Under the pieces are notes generated by a model. It saw nothing but the letters and a program-made list of their open reading frames with translations. It was not told the origin of the DNA and did no database searches. Of a DNA stretch of 64,000 nt, positions 25,413 through 34,737 are shown one piece after another. Positions within the stretch are counted from its first letter, which is position 1; every line of letters starts with the position of its first letter. The DNA is from Hyalangium gracile (GTDB lineage: Bacteria > Myxococcota > Myxococcia > Myxococcales > Myxococcaceae): the NCBI RefSeq assembly GCF_020103725.1, contig NZ_JAHXBG010000002.1, positions 434,001-498,000 on the forward strand, in the 5' to 3' direction. The translations under genes and the position numbers were made by a program.

Positions 25413-25844
25413 ATGCGATTCATGATCCTGGTGAAGGCCACGAAGGACTCCGAGACGGGCGTCATGCCCAGCGAGCAGCTCATGGCCGAGATGGGCAGGT
25501 ACAACGAGGAGCTGGTGAAGGCCGGCGTGCTGCTCGCGGGCGAGGGGCTCCACCCCAGCTCCAAGGGCGCCCGCGTCCGGTTCTCGGGCACCCAGCGCAC
25601 CGTCATCGACGGGCCCTTCGCCGAGACCAAGGAGCTCATCGCCGGCTTCTGGATCTTCCAGGTGAAGTCGAAGGAAGAGGCCATCGAGTGGGTCAAGCGC
25701 TGCCCCAACCCCATGCTCGAGGACTCCGAGATCGAGATCCGCCAGGTGTTCGAGACGGAGGACTTCGCCGAGAGCGATCCCTCGGGCGAGCTCCGCAAGA
25801 AGGAGGAGGAGCTGCGTAAGGTCCTTGACTCGCAGCGCCGGTAG
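25413..25844 (+). CDS. YCII/DGPF-domain protein
   Basis: 143 residues, started at the ATG behind a strong AAGAGGAGGA site. The N-terminal 110 residues are a YCII-related domain with the diagnostic DGPFAETKELIAGFW stretch. The C-terminal ~30 residues are Glu/Lys-rich helix. DGPF proteins are encoded beside ECF42-group sigma factors in many bacteria, and here the sigma gene starts 49 bases downstream on the same strand. Their chemistry is unsettled; a regulatory or enzymatic partner role with the sigma factor is known only by association. Confidence 0.88.
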   Translation: MRFMILVKATKDSETGVMPSEQLMAEMGRYNEELVKAGVLLAGEGLHPSSKGARVRFSGTQRTVIDGPFAETKELIAGFWIFQVKSKEEAIEWVKRCPNPMLEDSEIEIRQVFETEDFAESDPSGELRKKEEELRKVLDSQRR

Positions 25845-25893
25845 GCCCCGCCTCGGCCTTGCGCTGACGGAGGAAGTGCTCTAGTCGGAGGCC

Positions 25894-27192
25894 GTGACGG
25901 CTTCCGACACGCACCGAGCGATCCACGCGGTCTGGAGAATCGAGTCCGCCCGGCTCATCGCCGGCCTGGCGCGGATGGTGCGCGACGTGGGCCTGGCCGA
26001 GGAGTTCGCGCAGGACGCGCTCCTCGCCGCGCTCGAGCAGTGGCCGAAGTCGGGCGTCCCGGACAAGCCCGGCGCCTGGCTCATGGCCATCGCGAAGCGG
26101 CGCGCCATCGACGAGCTTCGGCGCGGCAAGCGGCTCGAGCGCAAGCACGAGGAGCTCGGTCACGAGCTCGAGGCCCGACAGGCGCAGGCCACTCCGGATC
26201 TCGATGCCGCGCTCGATGATGACGTGGGCGACGACCTGCTGCGCCTGGTGTTCACCGCGTGCCATCCGGTGCTCTCCACCGAGGCGCGCGTGGCGCTCAC
26301 GCTGCGCCTGCTCGGAGGCCTGACGACCGAGGAGATCGCTCGCGCGTACCTCGTGCCCGAGCCCACCGTCGCTCAGCGCATCGTCCGGGCCAAGCGGACC
26401 CTCGCCGAGGCCCGCGTCCCCTTCGAGGTCCCGCGCGCCGACGAGCTCGAGGAGCGGCTGGCCTCGGTGCTCCAGGTCATCTACCTCATCTTCAACGAGG
26501 GCTACTCGGCGACGACGGGCGACGACTGGCTGCGGCCGGGGCTGTGCGAGGACGCGCTCCGGCTGGGCCGCATCCTGGCAGGGCTGGTGCCCAAGGAGCC
26601 CGAGGTGCACGGCCTGGTGGCGCTGATGGAGATCCAGGCCTCGCGCTCGAAGGCGCGGCTCGGTCCGTCGGGAGAGCCCATCCTGCTGCTCGAGCAGAAC
26701 CGCGCGCGGTGGGATCGCCTCCTCATCCAGCGAGGGCTCGCGGCGCTCGATCGGGTCCGGGCGTTAGGGGGCGAGCAGGGCCCCTACGCGCTGCAGGCCG
26801 CGATCGCCGCCTGTCACGCCCGCGCGCGGACCGCCGAGGAGACGGACTGGGCGCGCATCGCGGCGCTCTACGAGCAGCTCGGCGAGGTGGTCCCCTCCCC
26901 TGTCGTGGAGCTGAACCGCGGGGTGGCCATCTCGATGGCGTTCGGCCCGGAGGCAGGCCTCCAGGTCATCGATGCGCTGGCCTCGGAGCCCCTGCTGCGC
27001 AACTACCACTTCCTGCCGAGCGTCCGGGGCGACCTGCTCTGGAAGCTCGGCCGCTTCGACGAGGCCCGCAAGGAGTTCGAGCGCGCGGCGTCGCTCACGC
27101 GCAACGAGCGTGAGCGGGGGCTGCTGCTCGAGCGCGCCGCGGCGTGCGCCCGCCCCCCGGCCTCGGAGCCCAAGGCCCCCACCCGGTTTTGA
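25894..27192 (+). CDS. ECF sigma factor with long C-terminal extension (ECF42-like)
   Basis: 432 residues from a GTG with GGAGG about 5 bases upstream. Regions sigma2 (about 10-85, RDVGLAEEFAQDALLAALEQWP) and sigma4 (about 120-175, LRLLGGLTTEEIARAYLVPE) are present. A ~250-residue helical extension with TPR-like repeats follows, including NEGYSA (about residue 207), VELNRGVAISM and FDEARKEFERAASL. This architecture plus a neighbouring DGPF gene defines the ECF42 group, where no anti-sigma factor is encoded and the extension is thought to control activity. No anti-sigma gene is seen here either. The inducing signal is unknown. Confidence 0.9.
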   Translation: MTASDTHRAIHAVWRIESARLIAGLARMVRDVGLAEEFAQDALLAALEQWPKSGVPDKPGAWLMAIAKRRAIDELRRGKRLERKHEELGHELEARQAQATPDLDAALDDDVGDDLLRLVFTACHPVLSTEARVALTLRLLGGLTTEEIARAYLVPEPTVAQRIVRAKRTLAEARVPFEVPRADELEERLASVLQVIYLIFNEGYSATTGDDWLRPGLCEDALRLGRILAGLVPKEPEVHGLVALMEIQASRSKARLGPSGEPILLLEQNRARWDRLLIQRGLAALDRVRALGGEQGPYALQAAIAACHARARTAEETDWARIAALYEQLGEVVPSPVVELNRGVAISMAFGPEAGLQVIDALASEPLLRNYHFLPSVRGDLLWKLGRFDEARKEFERAASLTRNERERGLLLERAAACARPPASEPKAPTRF

Positions 27193-27198
27193 GCCGGC

Positions 27199-27798
27199 TC
27201 AGGCTCCGGGCGCGAGCCGCTCCCGCACCGCCGCGAGGGTGCGAGCCGCCTTCGTCACATCCTCCAGCGCGCCGCGGATCTCCTGGGCGTCGTCCGAGAA
27301 GCCGAAGTACGCCACGTGCGCCCGGTTCTTCTCCACGAAGCCGACCCGCTTGGGGTTGTAGAGCGAGAGGAGGGCCTGCTGGGCCTGGGGCTCCTCGACC
27401 AGGGCCTGCCCTTCCTGGGGGCGGTCGCTCTGGAAGATGTAGCACTCCTTCAGGGCGGGATCGGTCGGGGTGAAGGTGTTGTCCGCGAGCATGCGGTCGA
27501 GCCCCGTCGTCCAGCGGCGCGGCGCGGCGACGAAGCCCTCTGGCAGCTTCGCGGGCACCTCCGCGCGCACCACGCAGAACTGGCCGTAGCCATCCGGGTT
27601 GCGATGCGTCTCCATGGCGATGCGCACGCGCAGCCCCGCGTACTCTCCCCGGATGACACTGCCCTCGTGCGTGAGCCCGAGCTGCTCGGCCAGCGTCTTC
27701 CAGGTGGACTGCCGCTTCTGGCCCTGGGAGTAGACCTGGAAGATCGCGACGCTGAAGATGGCCACGGCGGCGATGACGATGAGCGGGGCGGGATCCAT
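27199..27798 (-). CDS. Membrane-anchored protein of unknown function
   Basis: 199 residues from the ATG at 27798. An N-terminal hydrophobic helix (about 5-24, LIVIAAVAIFSVAIFQVY) anchors a soluble domain on one side of the membrane. The domain has alternating strands and no recognised motif. It follows the pabA stop by 59 bases on the same strand and may be the last gene of that operon, though nothing in its sequence suggests a part in p-aminobenzoate synthesis. It is convergent with the sigma-factor gene, whose stop lies 6 bases away. Confidence 0.72.
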   Translation of the reverse strand: MDPAPLIVIAAVAIFSVAIFQVYSQGQKRQSTWKTLAEQLGLTHEGSVIRGEYAGLRVRIAMETHRNPDGYGQFCVVRAEVPAKLPEGFVAAPRRWTTGLDRMLADNTFTPTDPALKECYIFQSDRPQEGQALVEEPQAQQALLSLYNPKRVGFVEKNRAHVAYFGFSDDAQEIRGALEDVTKAARTLAAVRERLAPGA

Positions 27799-27857
27799 GC
27801 ACCGCATAGGGTAGGCCGGAAGGCCGGGTCCGCGCACGCCCCCGCGCCGGCCCTCGC

Positions 27858-28469
27858 TCAGGCCGGCACCCGGCGCCACTCCAGGAAGTTCCGCAGCAGC
27901 CGCTGGCCGCTCCGCGTCCCGATGGACTCGGGATGGAACTGGACCCCGAAGATGGGGAACCGCGTGTGGGCCACGCCCATGATGAGCCCCTCGTCCGTGG
28001 CGGCCGTCACCCGGAGCGAGGCCGGCAGCGAGGCCGGATCGATCACCAGCGAGTGGTAGCGCATCACCTCCAGCGGGCTCTCCAGGCCCGCGAAGAGGCC
28101 CTCGCCCTCGTGGCGGATGCGGCTCGTCTTGCCGTGCATCACCCGGGGCGCCCGGACGACCCGGCCGCCGAAGGCCACGCCAATGCCCTGGTGGCCCAGA
28201 CAGACACCCAGCAGCGGCGTCGTCCGGCCCAGCGTGAGGATGACGTCGCGGCAGATCCCGAACCAGCCCGGCTCCTCGGGGTTGCCGGGCCCGGGAGAGA
28301 TGACGAGGTGCGTTGGGTTCTCGCGGGCGATGGCCTCGACGCTGGTGCGGTCGTTGCGCACCACCTTCGCCTCGACGCCCGTCAGCTCCCCCAGGGACTG
28401 GTACAGGTTGTAGACGAACGAGTCGTAGTTATCGATGAGGACGATCCGCGGCCTCGGGTCAGCGCTCAT
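27858..28469 (-). CDS. pabA: Aminodeoxychorismate synthase, glutamine amidotransferase subunit
   Basis: 203 residues. Class I glutamine amidotransferase: LIDNYDSFVYN near the N-terminus, oxyanion SPGPGNP, nucleophile Cys in GVCLGHQGIG, and the His/Glu pair in FGVQFHPES. It releases ammonia from glutamine for its synthase partner. The ATG at 28469 overlaps the pabB stop by 11 bases. The family also serves anthranilate synthase (TrpG). Assignment to PabA rests on the adjoining synthase carrying PIKGT and on the lyase gene in the same operon; dual use in tryptophan synthesis cannot be excluded. Confidence 0.9.
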   Translation of the reverse strand: MSADPRPRIVLIDNYDSFVYNLYQSLGELTGVEAKVVRNDRTSVEAIARENPTHLVISPGPGNPEEPGWFGICRDVILTLGRTTPLLGVCLGHQGIGVAFGGRVVRAPRVMHGKTSRIRHEGEGLFAGLESPLEVMRYHSLVIDPASLPASLRVTAATDEGLIMGVAHTRFPIFGVQFHPESIGTRSGQRLLRNFLEWRRVPA

Positions 28470-29961
28470 CGGCGATCTCCAGGGCCAGCACCAGCCCATG
28501 TGCCTTGTCGAGCGTCTCCTGGTACTCGTCCTCGGGGATCGAGTCCGCGACGATGGCCCCACCCGTGTGGAAGCTGACGCGCGAGCCCTGCTTGAGCACC
28601 GTGCGGATGACGATGCTGAGATCCATGGCTCCATCGAAGTCGAAGTAGCCGATGCTCCCCGAGTACACGCCTCGCCGGGAGGGCTCCAGTCGGGAGATGA
28701 GCTTCATCGCCTCGATCTTCGGCGCGCCCGTCATGGAGCCTCCGGGGAACGCCGCGCGCAGCAGGTCCACCGCGTCCAGCTCGGGGCGCAGGCGCCCGTG
28801 CACCGTGGAGACGAGCTGGTGCGTCATGGGGAACGTCTCCACCTGGCAGAGGCGGGGCACCCGGACCGTGCCGAACTCGCAGACCCGGCCCAGATCGTTG
28901 CGCGCCAGATCGACGATCATCAGGTTCTCGGCGCGATCCTTCTCGTTGAGCTCGAGATCCGCTCGGAGCGCCGCATCCTCCTCGGGGGTGCTGCCTCGTG
29001 GCCTGGTGCCCTTGATGGGGTGTGTCTCCACCTGACGCGCCCGATCCAGGGAGAGGAACCGCTCCGGCGAGGCCGAGAGGACCTCGCCCTCGGGGAGGCG
29101 CACGTACGCGGCCATCGGCGCTTCGTGGACGGCGCGGAGGATGCCGTACAGCGTCTCTCCCGAGCCCGAGTGCTCCGCGTCGAAGCGCTGCGTCAGGCAG
29201 ACCTCGAAGACGTCACCGGCGGCGATGTGCTCCAGCACCTCGTAGACCGACTCCAGGTAGCGCGTGCGGTCGATGGAGGGGCGGACTCCGCGCTCCGCGA
29301 GGTGGGGCTCCAGCAGCCGGGGACGGAGGGCCAGCCGGGCCTTGCGCCGCTGGATGTACTCGGCCGCGCCGGGACGGGACGCCGCCGCGGGCACCGAGGC
29401 CAGGCGCCGCAGCATGTCCTCCAGCTCCAGGTCGGCCCTTCGCGAGGCCTCGGCGTGGGTGGCGCCGAAGCCGCTGGCGAGCACCCAGCTCGTGCCCTCC
29501 TGATGGTCGGTGGCCAGCACGGCGCCGCAGAACATCAGGCAGGCATCCGGCAGCGCCAGGTTGGCTTTCCCGGGAGCCGGAATGCCCTCGTGCGAGTGGA
29601 GCAGCTCGTAGCCCAGGTAGCCCACGGCGCCCCCGAGGAACGGCGGGAGCCCGGCGGTCCACTGCGGCGACGGGGAGCGGTAGCGCGCCAGCAGCGCCCT
29701 CAGCTCCTCGGACGGCTCGCCCGGCAGCGTCTGGAGATCGCCTGGCGGCCCGGCCCGGCTCGTGGTGCCCTGGGCCTGGAAGATGAGGAAGGGGTTGGCG
29801 CACAGGAACGAGTACCGCCCCCGGCCAGAGGAGCGCCCCGGAGTCTCCAGCAGGCACAGGTACGACTGGTCGGAGAAGCCGGGCAGCGCCTCATACGGCG
29901 TGAGGGCCGTGGAGAGCCTGTGCACTCGCAGGCTGCGCTGGAGCGGCTCGCGCGAGCTCAT
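28459..29961 (-). CDS. pabB: Aminodeoxychorismate synthase component I
   Basis: 500 residues from the ATG at 29961. It converts chorismate and ammonia to 4-amino-4-deoxychorismate for folate synthesis. The chorismate-binding half (about 230-490) has HPIKGTRPRG. The Lys in PIKGT is the nucleophile typical of aminodeoxychorismate synthase, where anthranilate synthase has PIAGT. Further conserved blocks are NLMIVDLARNDLGRV, FPGGSMTGAPK and YSGSIGYFDFDG. The gene overlaps pabC by 4 bases and pabA by 11, indicating coordinated translation. Confidence 0.93.
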   Translation of the reverse strand: MSSREPLQRSLRVHRLSTALTPYEALPGFSDQSYLCLLETPGRSSGRGRYSFLCANPFLIFQAQGTTSRAGPPGDLQTLPGEPSEELRALLARYRSPSPQWTAGLPPFLGGAVGYLGYELLHSHEGIPAPGKANLALPDACLMFCGAVLATDHQEGTSWVLASGFGATHAEASRRADLELEDMLRRLASVPAAASRPGAAEYIQRRKARLALRPRLLEPHLAERGVRPSIDRTRYLESVYEVLEHIAAGDVFEVCLTQRFDAEHSGSGETLYGILRAVHEAPMAAYVRLPEGEVLSASPERFLSLDRARQVETHPIKGTRPRGSTPEEDAALRADLELNEKDRAENLMIVDLARNDLGRVCEFGTVRVPRLCQVETFPMTHQLVSTVHGRLRPELDAVDLLRAAFPGGSMTGAPKIEAMKLISRLEPSRRGVYSGSIGYFDFDGAMDLSIVIRTVLKQGSRVSFHTGGAIVADSIPEDEYQETLDKAHGLVLALEIADER

Positions 29962-30842
29962 CCCGGACCTCCCGGAGAGAGCGGGCCGACGGTGCGCTGG
30001 CGGTAGAGGCCGTGCAGCCGCTGGTACACGGGCCCGGGCCTGCCCGCCCCAATCGTGGCCTGGTCGATGCGGACCACGGGCAGCAGCTCCGCCAGCGAGC
30101 TGGTGACGAAGACCTCCTCGGCCGCCGAGAGCTTTCCGACGGGGAGCGGCTCCTCCGCCACAGGCAGGCCGGACGCGCGCGCGATCGCGAGCACCTCCGC
30201 CCGCGTGATGCCCGGGAGGCACACCGTCCTGGGCGGCGTCACCAGGGCGCCATCCACCACCGCGAACACGTTGGAGACCGTGCCCTCGGTGACGTGGCCC
30301 GCTCCGTCGACGAAGAACCCCTCCTGGGCCTCGCGGCGGGGCAGCTCCATGCGCGCCACCACCGTGTGCTGGTAGCTGGTCGTCTTGAGCGTGGGCGGAG
30401 GATGCACCTGCGTCGGCCGGGCCCAGAGCACCGTGGCGGAGACACCCTCCACGTACCAGGCCTCGGGATAGGTCCGCAGCGGCAGCGCGGCGATCAGCAC
30501 CGTCGGCGTGTCACAGCCCGCCGGATCCAGCCCGCGAGTGCCCACCCCTCGCGTCACCGTGATGCGCAGATAGGCCTCGGGCAGCCGCGCGCGGGCCAGC
30601 GTCTCCAGCACCCGCTCGTGCAGCACGGGCCTCGCGGGAGCACCTCGGATGGCCAGCGCTGAGAGCCCTTCCTCCAGCCGCGCCAGGTGCTCCTCCAGCC
30701 GGAAGGGCACACCGCCATAGGTGCGCAGGGTCTCGAAGAGCCCGTCCCCATAGAGGTAGCCATGGTCGAACGCCGGGACGGTGGCCTGGGCGGGCGCGAC
30801 GAACGCCCCGTTCACATAGACACAGCCTTCCGTCGGTCCCAT
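29958..30842 (-). CDS. pabC: Aminodeoxychorismate lyase (class IV aminotransferase fold)
   Basis: 294 residues from the ATG at 30842. PLP-dependent fold-type IV: FDHGYLYGDGLFETLRTYGG near the N-terminus, the PLP Lys in LKTTSYQH, and phosphate-binding EGTVSNVF. It would release pyruvate from aminodeoxychorismate to give p-aminobenzoate. Branched-chain or D-amino-acid aminotransferases share the fold, but the overlap with pabB makes the lyase the best reading. It is the first gene of the operon; 113 bases separate it from the divergent AlkB-like gene. Confidence 0.87.
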   Translation of the reverse strand: MGPTEGCVYVNGAFVAPAQATVPAFDHGYLYGDGLFETLRTYGGVPFRLEEHLARLEEGLSALAIRGAPARPVLHERVLETLARARLPEAYLRITVTRGVGTRGLDPAGCDTPTVLIAALPLRTYPEAWYVEGVSATVLWARPTQVHPPPTLKTTSYQHTVVARMELPRREAQEGFFVDGAGHVTEGTVSNVFAVVDGALVTPPRTVCLPGITRAEVLAIARASGLPVAEEPLPVGKLSAAEEVFVTSSLAELLPVVRIDQATIGAGRPGPVYQRLHGLYRQRTVGPLSPGGPG

Positions 30843-30955
30843 GGCGCTCCCAGAGCCCGCCCCCTGCCTCCCAGCGGAGCAGGCCCCGTCGGGCAGCCAC
30901 CATAGGCTCGGGTCCCGTCCTCCGTCCACGGCCGCTGTGGTAATGGGCTCGGGTC

Positions 30956-31858
30956 ATGGCCCCTCCCCGCCGTCCCGGTCGCGCTCTCGCCCTCAAGGCC
31001 CGCCAGCGCACACCAGGCCACCACTACAACGGCAGCTTCCTCTCGGCCGCCGACCGCGCCGAGATCCTCTCCTGGCTCGGCACCCTGAAGCCACTGTGGG
31101 AGGAGCGCTACTCCAAGCACTTCCCTCCCCCGCCCGGGCAGACGCAGCGCCGGCTCCTCCGCCCGGTGTACTGGCTGGGCAACTGGCAGTTCGCCTGCCT
31201 CGACTACTACCGGCCACCCAAGGGCGTGCACAACCGCTGCGTGAAGGCCGAGCCCTTCCCGCCGGTGCTCCAGCGCCAGGTGGAGAAGATCGAGGCGCTG
31301 GCGCGGCGGATGTTCCGGGGGCCGGACATGCCCCCGCGCTGGCACCTCAACACCTGCCTGGTGAACTTCTACGGCAACCGCCTGGAGGACGGGCGCTGGG
31401 TGGACACCGCCCGCGTGGGCGAGCACAAGGACTTCGAGCCTGGCCCGGTGGCCTCGCTCTCGCTGGGCGAGCGCGCCCTCATCCAGTTCGTCACCTCCAC
31501 CCGGCCCGGCGAGCGGGACGCGGTGGTGCTCGAGCAGTGGCTCGACGATGGGGCGCTGGAGCTCTTCGGCGGCGCGCAGTGGAAGGAGCAGACCTTCCAC
31601 CGGGTGCAGCGGGTGGACACCCGCGCGGGCCACGTGCTGCCGCCCGAGCTGCCGGACTTCCAGACCCGGCGCGTGAACCTCACCTTCCGCTACGTGCCGG
31701 ACGAGCACGTGACGCCCTTCGCGAAGCTGTCTCCCGAGGCCCGTGAGGACGTGCGGCCCTACATGCGCAAGCTGGCCGAGGGCAGCGCCTTCTTCCGGGC
31801 GGAGCTGGCCCGCGAGCAGCCCGAGCCCGGTGCGCCTCCCTCGGGCGCCGAGAGCTGA
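30956..31858 (+). CDS. AlkB-like Fe(II)/2-oxoglutarate dioxygenase
   Basis: 300 residues. The core shows NFY (137-139), the HxD iron ligands His157/Asp159 in GEHKDFEPG, a likely distal His215 and the AlkB signature R-x-N-x-T-x-R as RRVNLTFRY (238-246), whose Arg residues bind 2-oxoglutarate and substrate. AlkB proteins oxidatively remove alkyl groups from nucleic acid bases; a nucleic acid or protein substrate cannot be told from sequence. An extra ~120-residue N-terminal region makes it longer than E. coli AlkB (216 residues). It is monocistronic and convergent with the M16 peptidase gene. Confidence 0.85.
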   Translation: MAPPRRPGRALALKARQRTPGHHYNGSFLSAADRAEILSWLGTLKPLWEERYSKHFPPPPGQTQRRLLRPVYWLGNWQFACLDYYRPPKGVHNRCVKAEPFPPVLQRQVEKIEALARRMFRGPDMPPRWHLNTCLVNFYGNRLEDGRWVDTARVGEHKDFEPGPVASLSLGERALIQFVTSTRPGERDAVVLEQWLDDGALELFGGAQWKEQTFHRVQRVDTRAGHVLPPELPDFQTRRVNLTFRYVPDEHVTPFAKLSPEAREDVRPYMRKLAEGSAFFRAELAREQPEPGAPPSGAES

Positions 31859-31878
31859 GCGGCACCCTCGCGCTCAGC
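31854..31878. terminator. Possible bidirectional terminator between convergent genes
   Basis: An 8-bp inverted repeat (GCTGAGCG / CGCTCAGC, 9-base loop) overlaps the stop codon of the AlkB-like gene and lies 25 bases past the stop of the opposing M16 gene. There is no T-tract on either side. Called on position and symmetry. Confidence 0.4.
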
Positions 31879-31902
31879 GCCTCGTGCCCCCGCGCGGGAC
31901 GA

Positions 31903-34656
31903 TCACGGGAAGGCGGCCTGGGCCGCGGCCCGAGCCTGACCCTCATCGCCGATGACGCCCACCACCAGCCGCTCGGCGCAGCCAGCGAACTCCTTCCGCA
32001 GCTCCGCCTCGCTCACCGCCTGGAGCAGCGCCGGACGGCCCGTGACGGCCGCCACATCCCAGCCCAGCACCCGCGCGTTCAGCAAGGCGTTCACCCAGGC
32101 CCCAGACGTCGTCAACCCCACGGCCTGCTCCGCCAGCAGCCCGCTCCGAGCGCTCTCCAGCTCCGCCGCTGGCACCCCATCCCTGGCATATGTCAGCAGC
32201 GCCGAGCGCACCGCCGTCATCGTGGCTCCCAGCTGGGGCGCGTCCACAACTCCCTCCAGCAACAGGTGGGCCGCGCCGCCGCGAGCCATCGACACCTGGG
32301 TGTGGAAGCCGTAGGTGGCGCCCATCTGCTCGCGGACCTCATGCCACAGGTGCCGGCGCAGCACGGCGGCCATCAGCGCATACCGCGCCCCGGCCTCGGG
32401 CGTCACCTCTGGCAGCCGGCAGGCCAGCTGCAGGTGCCCCTGCGTCGCGCCAGGGCGCGGGGTGATGAGCAGCTCCGGCCGCGCAGAGGGCGCCCCCAGG
32501 GGAGGGAACGATGGGGACTCCACCGCGCCGCCCCTGCCCCCCCACCCACCGAGGTAGTGGTGCACCAGCGGCATCACCTGCTGCGGCTCGAACTCGCCGG
32601 AGATCACCACCACCGCGTTCGCGGGGCGGTGCACCTGCGCGAGCCAGTCCTCGACGTCCGACTGTGTCACCTGGCCCATCTCCTCGCTCGAGGCGACCTG
32701 GCCATAGGGGTGCGCGCCGTAGAGCGCCCGCTGCAGCGCTCGCTGGGCCTTCTCCTCTGGATACGAATCCAAGGCCTTGCGCCAGGGCAGCACGTTCTCA
32801 TGGTAGAAGCGCAGCACGGCGTACTCGGTGACCATGCTGGACAGCCGCTCCGAGAGGATCGCCAGGATGTTGCCCACGTTGCCCGCCGCGCCCTGAAGCC
32901 TGTAGCGCAGGTGATCGCGGTAGAGCACCCGGGAGCTGCGCAGGCCGTAGTCCCCCGGCCCTCCTTGGAAGTCCGACCTGGGGAAGGAGACCCACTCGGC
33001 CAGCTCCGCCACCCCACGCTTTCCGATCGCCTCGCCGCCGCCCAGCGCCACTCCGACGCTGACCAGGGGCATGCCAGGCCGCGGCGCCAGCAGCACCTCC
33101 ATGCCGTTGGCCAGGCGCACCGAGGTGATCTGCGCGGGGCTCGAGAGCGCCGCGGGCAGCGGCCCCTTCGGCCCCTCCACCTCCGCCTCATCCGGAGGCA
33201 GCCCCGCGATGGACGAGAGCGCCGCCACCCCGTTCGCTCCCGGCTTCACCAGGATCATGCGGGCCCGGTCTCGCTGCAGCCAGTGATAGGCATACTCGGT
33301 CATCTTGGAGGAACCGATCGACGCCAGCGCGGCCTGGGTACGGCCATAGGACCGAGCGTCCAGGGTGAAGTGGGTGAGCTCCGCCCGGCTCAGGGCGCGC
33401 TCCAGGAGATCCTCTGCATCCAGCGCCATGCCCATCACGGCGCTGCGGTGCAACCGCTGGTAGGCGAACGTCTGCGCGAGCGCGTCGCCCGCCCCGCCTG
33501 TCGAGTCCCACACCCCGAACACCTGATCCAGCATCGCCTCGGCCGACTTCTCCGGATGGGCTCCGGTGATGAGCACCACGCGAACGATCAGCAACGAGGC
33601 CCGTGTCCCGGACACCACCCCAGTGCTGAAGCCCGCGATGTCGCCGTCGGTCATCATCGCGCGGCCCAGCTCGGACTCGAGGCTGGAGCGCATGAACGCC
33701 TGCAACGCGCTCTCCTCGTCGAAGCCGCGCGGCAGCACCCAGCTCAGGTACAGCTCGGGAGAAGGAACCGCGGCCTCGTGAGACACCAGCTTCGGGGCCG
33801 CGGGTGCCAGGGGAGGCTCGGGCGCCGGCTGTGCCAGCCGGGGGCTCACCGCCAGCGGCAGGCCGCTGCCATGCCAGGCCTCGGGCAGCCGCTCCTTCAG
33901 CATGGCATCCATGGCGGCCAGATCCACGTCCCCGGTGATGACCAGGGTCACGTTCTCCGGCTGGTAGTGCTTGCGCACGAAGCGCTGGGCATCCGCCAGG
34001 CTGAGCCGCGAGAGCGACTCATGGCTGCCGATGACCGGCCGCGCATAGGGATGCCCGGCGGGGAAGGATGCTTCCTGCACCCAGTGGAAGATCTGACCGA
34101 AATAGCCCGTCTCGTTGCTCTGGCGCAGCTCGTTGCGCACCACCTCGCGCTCCACGGCGAACACCTCCTCGGTGACGCCTGCGAGCGGAGCAGCCAGCCG
34201 CTGAGCCTCGAGCTGGAGCATCTCGGTCAGCGCCTCGCGCGGGACGAGCGTCTGGTAGAGGGTGTGGTCCAGGCTGGTGGCGGCGTTGAACCGACCCGCG
34301 CCCATCCGCTCCAGCCGTGTCCACACCGAGGCGCTGCCCCCATGGCGCGCCCGGAAGGCCAGGTGCTCCACGACGTGAGCCAGGCCCTCCTTGCCCGCGG
34401 GATCGCTGGAGCTGCCGCTCCCCACCAGCGCCACCAACGCCACCACGGGTGAGCGCCGATCCTCCTCGACGACGACCCGCAGGCCCGACGGCAGGCGGAA
34501 GTCCCTCAGGGGGAAGTTCACGTCCCGCATCACCACCTTGCCGCGCTCGGGCAGCATCGTGGCGCACGCGGACAGGGCGAGTGTGAGCAGGAGGAGCAGC
34601 CCTGGAAAAGCGCGCGGGCGCTTGGAACGACGGGACTCGAAGAGTCGGGTAGGCAT
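31903..34656 (-). CDS. M16 (insulinase/pitrilysin) family zinc peptidase, lipoprotein
   Basis: 917 residues, two M16 half-units in one chain. Type II signal with lipobox LSAC (Cys31). The N-terminal unit has the inverted zinc motif HVVEH (94-98) with the third ligand Glu near 171 in FAVEREVVRNE, so it should be catalytic. The C-terminal unit (about 480-917) lacks HxxEH and is the usual inactive partner that closes the chamber. M16 peptidases cut peptides and small unfolded proteins. As a lipoprotein it would act in the periplasm or on the outer membrane. Standalone gene. Confidence 0.9.
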   Translation of the reverse strand: MPTRLFESRRSKRPRAFPGLLLLLTLALSACATMLPERGKVVMRDVNFPLRDFRLPSGLRVVVEEDRRSPVVALVALVGSGSSSDPAGKEGLAHVVEHLAFRARHGGSASVWTRLERMGAGRFNAATSLDHTLYQTLVPREALTEMLQLEAQRLAAPLAGVTEEVFAVEREVVRNELRQSNETGYFGQIFHWVQEASFPAGHPYARPVIGSHESLSRLSLADAQRFVRKHYQPENVTLVITGDVDLAAMDAMLKERLPEAWHGSGLPLAVSPRLAQPAPEPPLAPAAPKLVSHEAAVPSPELYLSWVLPRGFDEESALQAFMRSSLESELGRAMMTDGDIAGFSTGVVSGTRASLLIVRVVLITGAHPEKSAEAMLDQVFGVWDSTGGAGDALAQTFAYQRLHRSAVMGMALDAEDLLERALSRAELTHFTLDARSYGRTQAALASIGSSKMTEYAYHWLQRDRARMILVKPGANGVAALSSIAGLPPDEAEVEGPKGPLPAALSSPAQITSVRLANGMEVLLAPRPGMPLVSVGVALGGGEAIGKRGVAELAEWVSFPRSDFQGGPGDYGLRSSRVLYRDHLRYRLQGAAGNVGNILAILSERLSSMVTEYAVLRFYHENVLPWRKALDSYPEEKAQRALQRALYGAHPYGQVASSEEMGQVTQSDVEDWLAQVHRPANAVVVISGEFEPQQVMPLVHHYLGGWGGRGGAVESPSFPPLGAPSARPELLITPRPGATQGHLQLACRLPEVTPEAGARYALMAAVLRRHLWHEVREQMGATYGFHTQVSMARGGAAHLLLEGVVDAPQLGATMTAVRSALLTYARDGVPAAELESARSGLLAEQAVGLTTSGAWVNALLNARVLGWDVAAVTGRPALLQAVSEAELRKEFAGCAERLVVGVIGDEGQARAAAQAAFP

Positions 34657-34737
34657 GGCAAGACACTACCTAAAAAGGCGGGTGCCCTGCCAATCCCCCT
34701 GAAGGGGAACCTCCCGTCCCGGCCCCGCGTGCCCGGC

